Positions 63,002-64,000 of a DNA stretch of 64,000 bases are shown in pieces. This DNA comes from Pantoea ananatis LMG 2665 (GTDB taxonomy: Bacteria; Pseudomonadota; Gammaproteobacteria; Enterobacterales; Enterobacteriaceae): NCBI RefSeq assembly GCF_000710035.2, contig NZ_JMJJ01000006.1, forward strand, positions 248,001 through 312,000. Reading direction: 5' to 3'. The notes under the pieces were generated by a model, which ran no database searches, had not been told where the DNA came from, and was given only the letters and a program-made list of their open reading frames with translations. The translations under genes and the position numbers were made by a program. Positions within the stretch are counted from its first letter, which is position 1. The number at the start of each line of letters is the position of its first letter.

Positions 63002-63285
63002 GGTGACTCTCCGGTGAAATACGTAATGTGGGGTTACTATATGCAGGCGCTGTAATGCGTTAAACGGCGATAATCGAAATTTTGTGCGTTTATCGCACGA
63101 TTATGCGCGAATTAAACGCCAACCCTGCGTTAATAGATTGTTAAAAAAGACAATTTTTCTGGCAGCATGGGTTCCGTTATCGGCAAAGGATTGTGAGCGG
63201 GATCGGGCGGATTTGAGCGGGCGAGAACAGGCAGAAAAGCGGTCTGAGCAGGATAGCGGGCCAGCGAAACTGGCCCATTAACGTC
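63002..63285. promoter_or_regulatory. Promoter region of the AAHS transporter
   Basis: About 285 bases. It contains a small inverted repeat gtgcg-tttat-cgcac at 63084-63098 that could bind a regulator of aromatic catabolism, and the region beyond the quiC-like stop. No terminator was evident. Confidence 0.4.
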
Positions 63286-64000
63286 TTACCGCATGGCGGT
63301 CAGCCGCACGGGAGCATTGGCCGCGCCAAAGCCACGATAGCCGCCACGTCGTTCCAGCAGCTCAAAGAAGAAGCGGCCCTTTTCATAGGGAAGCGTATAG
63401 ACGTGCAGCAGCTCCCCGCCCTGTTCGTCTCGATCGTACAGCACATCGTAACGCTGGAGCTGCGCCAGAAAATCGGCGTCGAGATCGAAACGCGCCATCA
63501 GGTCCTGATAATAGTTATCGGGAATGTGCAAGGTTTTCAGCCCACGTTCGCGCGCGGCCTTTACCGCACTGAACAGATCGTCACAGCCAAAGGCGACGTG
63601 CTGCAAACCTGCGCCCTGATAGGTCGTTAAAGCGCGGGCTATCTGGGTTTCCCGACTGACCGACATGTTTAGCGGCAGGCGAATCGCATCGTTGGGGCTT
63701 CGCAGCACGCGGCTACGCACCAGCCCCAGCGGATCGGGCAGTTCCCACTCGGTATCCTGCACAAAACCCGGCACGCTACGCAGGAACATAATCCAGTTAT
63801 CGCGCGTATCATCCGGCAGGGCAATCGCCAGATGGTCGATGGTCTGCATCGCAGGCTGGGGCGCGGCGCGGTGCGTTAAGTGGAAGTCGCTGTGGTAGCC
63901 GTCCTGACCGGCAGGCTCATCTTCCACCAGATAAATCAGGCTGCCGTCAGGCGCACATAACGCCGGGATCTGGCGTTCGTTGGGGCCGGTTTCCCCCTGC
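63286..64000 (-). CDS. quiC: 3-Dehydroshikimate dehydratase/VOC protein, C-terminal part (QuiC-like), partial
   Basis: Runs off the right edge; the frame is open through 64000, giving 237 residues. The visible part is the second vicinal-oxygen-chelate half resembling 4-hydroxyphenylpyruvate dioxygenase: PAMQTIDHLAIALPDDTRDNW, LQHVAFGCDDLFSAV and the terminal ELLERRGGYRGFGAANAPV. Fused QuiC-type enzymes have an N-terminal TIM-barrel dehydroshikimate dehydratase (protocatechuate-forming) and this C-terminal part; the barrel would lie outside. A true HPPD is the alternative, but the segment ERQIPALCAPDGSLIYLVED upstream is more like the fused type. Confidence 0.75.
   Translation of the reverse strand, partial: QGETGPNERQIPALCAPDGSLIYLVEDEPAGQDGYHSDFHLTHRAAPQPAMQTIDHLAIALPDDTRDNWIMFLRSVPGFVQDTEWELPDPLGLVRSRVLRSPNDAIRLPLNMSVSRETQIARALTTYQGAGLQHVAFGCDDLFSAVKAARERGLKTLHIPDNYYQDLMARFDLDADFLAQLQRYDVLYDRDEQGGELLHVYTLPYEKGRFFFELLERRGGYRGFGAANAPVRLTAMR

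Noticed and set aside
1..64000. CRISPR array, insertion sequence or tandem repeat array
   Set aside because: No regularly spaced repeat series, transposase frame or paired terminal repeats was seen anywhere in the window.

Overview
The window looks like a piece of an Enterobacterales chromosome, most likely Pantoea (P. ananatis or a close relative) in the Erwiniaceae. Two things point there. The core blocks deoC-deoA-deoB-deoD, yjjV-yjjU, ytjA-osmY-prfC, ftnA and exbB-exbD are very close to their E. coli counterparts. The left edge carries the head of a phosphonate gene cluster matching the published HiVir/pantaphos (hvr) operon of P. ananatis. Species assignment is inference; no 16S or marker search could be run.

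Layout. 1-2557 (minus): hvrC (cut by the window edge), hvrB and hvrA, the start of a phosphonate phytotoxin operon in AT-rich DNA. 2558-5909: AT-rich spacer and decayed gene remnants (a nonsense-broken gene, two frameshifted genes, one unknown ORF), ending at tRNA-Phe (5910-5985), whose 3' end faces the island; this is the usual geometry of a tRNA-integrated island. 6280-9196 (plus): siaABCD-type phosphosignalling operon ending in a diguanylate cyclase. 9193-18690 (minus): a second PBP2-like transpeptidase, the deo operon with DeoR and CRP-like sites, yjjV-yjjU, ytjA and osmY; then prfC and a Qnr-like pentapeptide protein; ftnA (plus).

22448-34109: accessory metabolism. A GH31 alpha-glycosidase and ExuT-like transporter sit divergent from a LacI regulator. 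An iron/phosphonate-type ABC transporter operon ends in a metallo-beta-lactamase-fold hydrolase. A bifunctional acyltransferase resembles the ornithine-lipid synthase OlsF. 34444-45413: a cupin, then an eight-gene operon (luciferase-like monooxygenase, M20 deacylase, NtaA-type monooxygenase, two solute-binding proteins, GNAT acetyltransferase, permease, ATPase) whose content mirrors the Bacillus subtilis ytm/yxe operons for S-substituted cysteine salvage; a divergent small ORF plus second M20 enzyme, and ylaC.

45410-64000: a YdcR-like MocR regulator, an MHYT-GGDEF-EAL c-di-GMP protein divergent from an archaic (Csu-type) chaperone-usher pilus operon, a citrate/tricarballylate-type MHS transporter, exbB-exbD with a Fur-like box, a glucose-family PTS EIICB with its own LacI regulator and tandem palindromic operators, an uncertain ORF, and an AAHS aromatic-acid transporter beside the C-terminal part of a quiC-like 3-dehydroshikimate dehydratase cut by the window end. 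Two c-di-GMP modules and a biofilm-type pilus in one window suggest a strong surface-attachment theme; the hvr cluster and the sulfur-salvage operon are the most distinctive systems.
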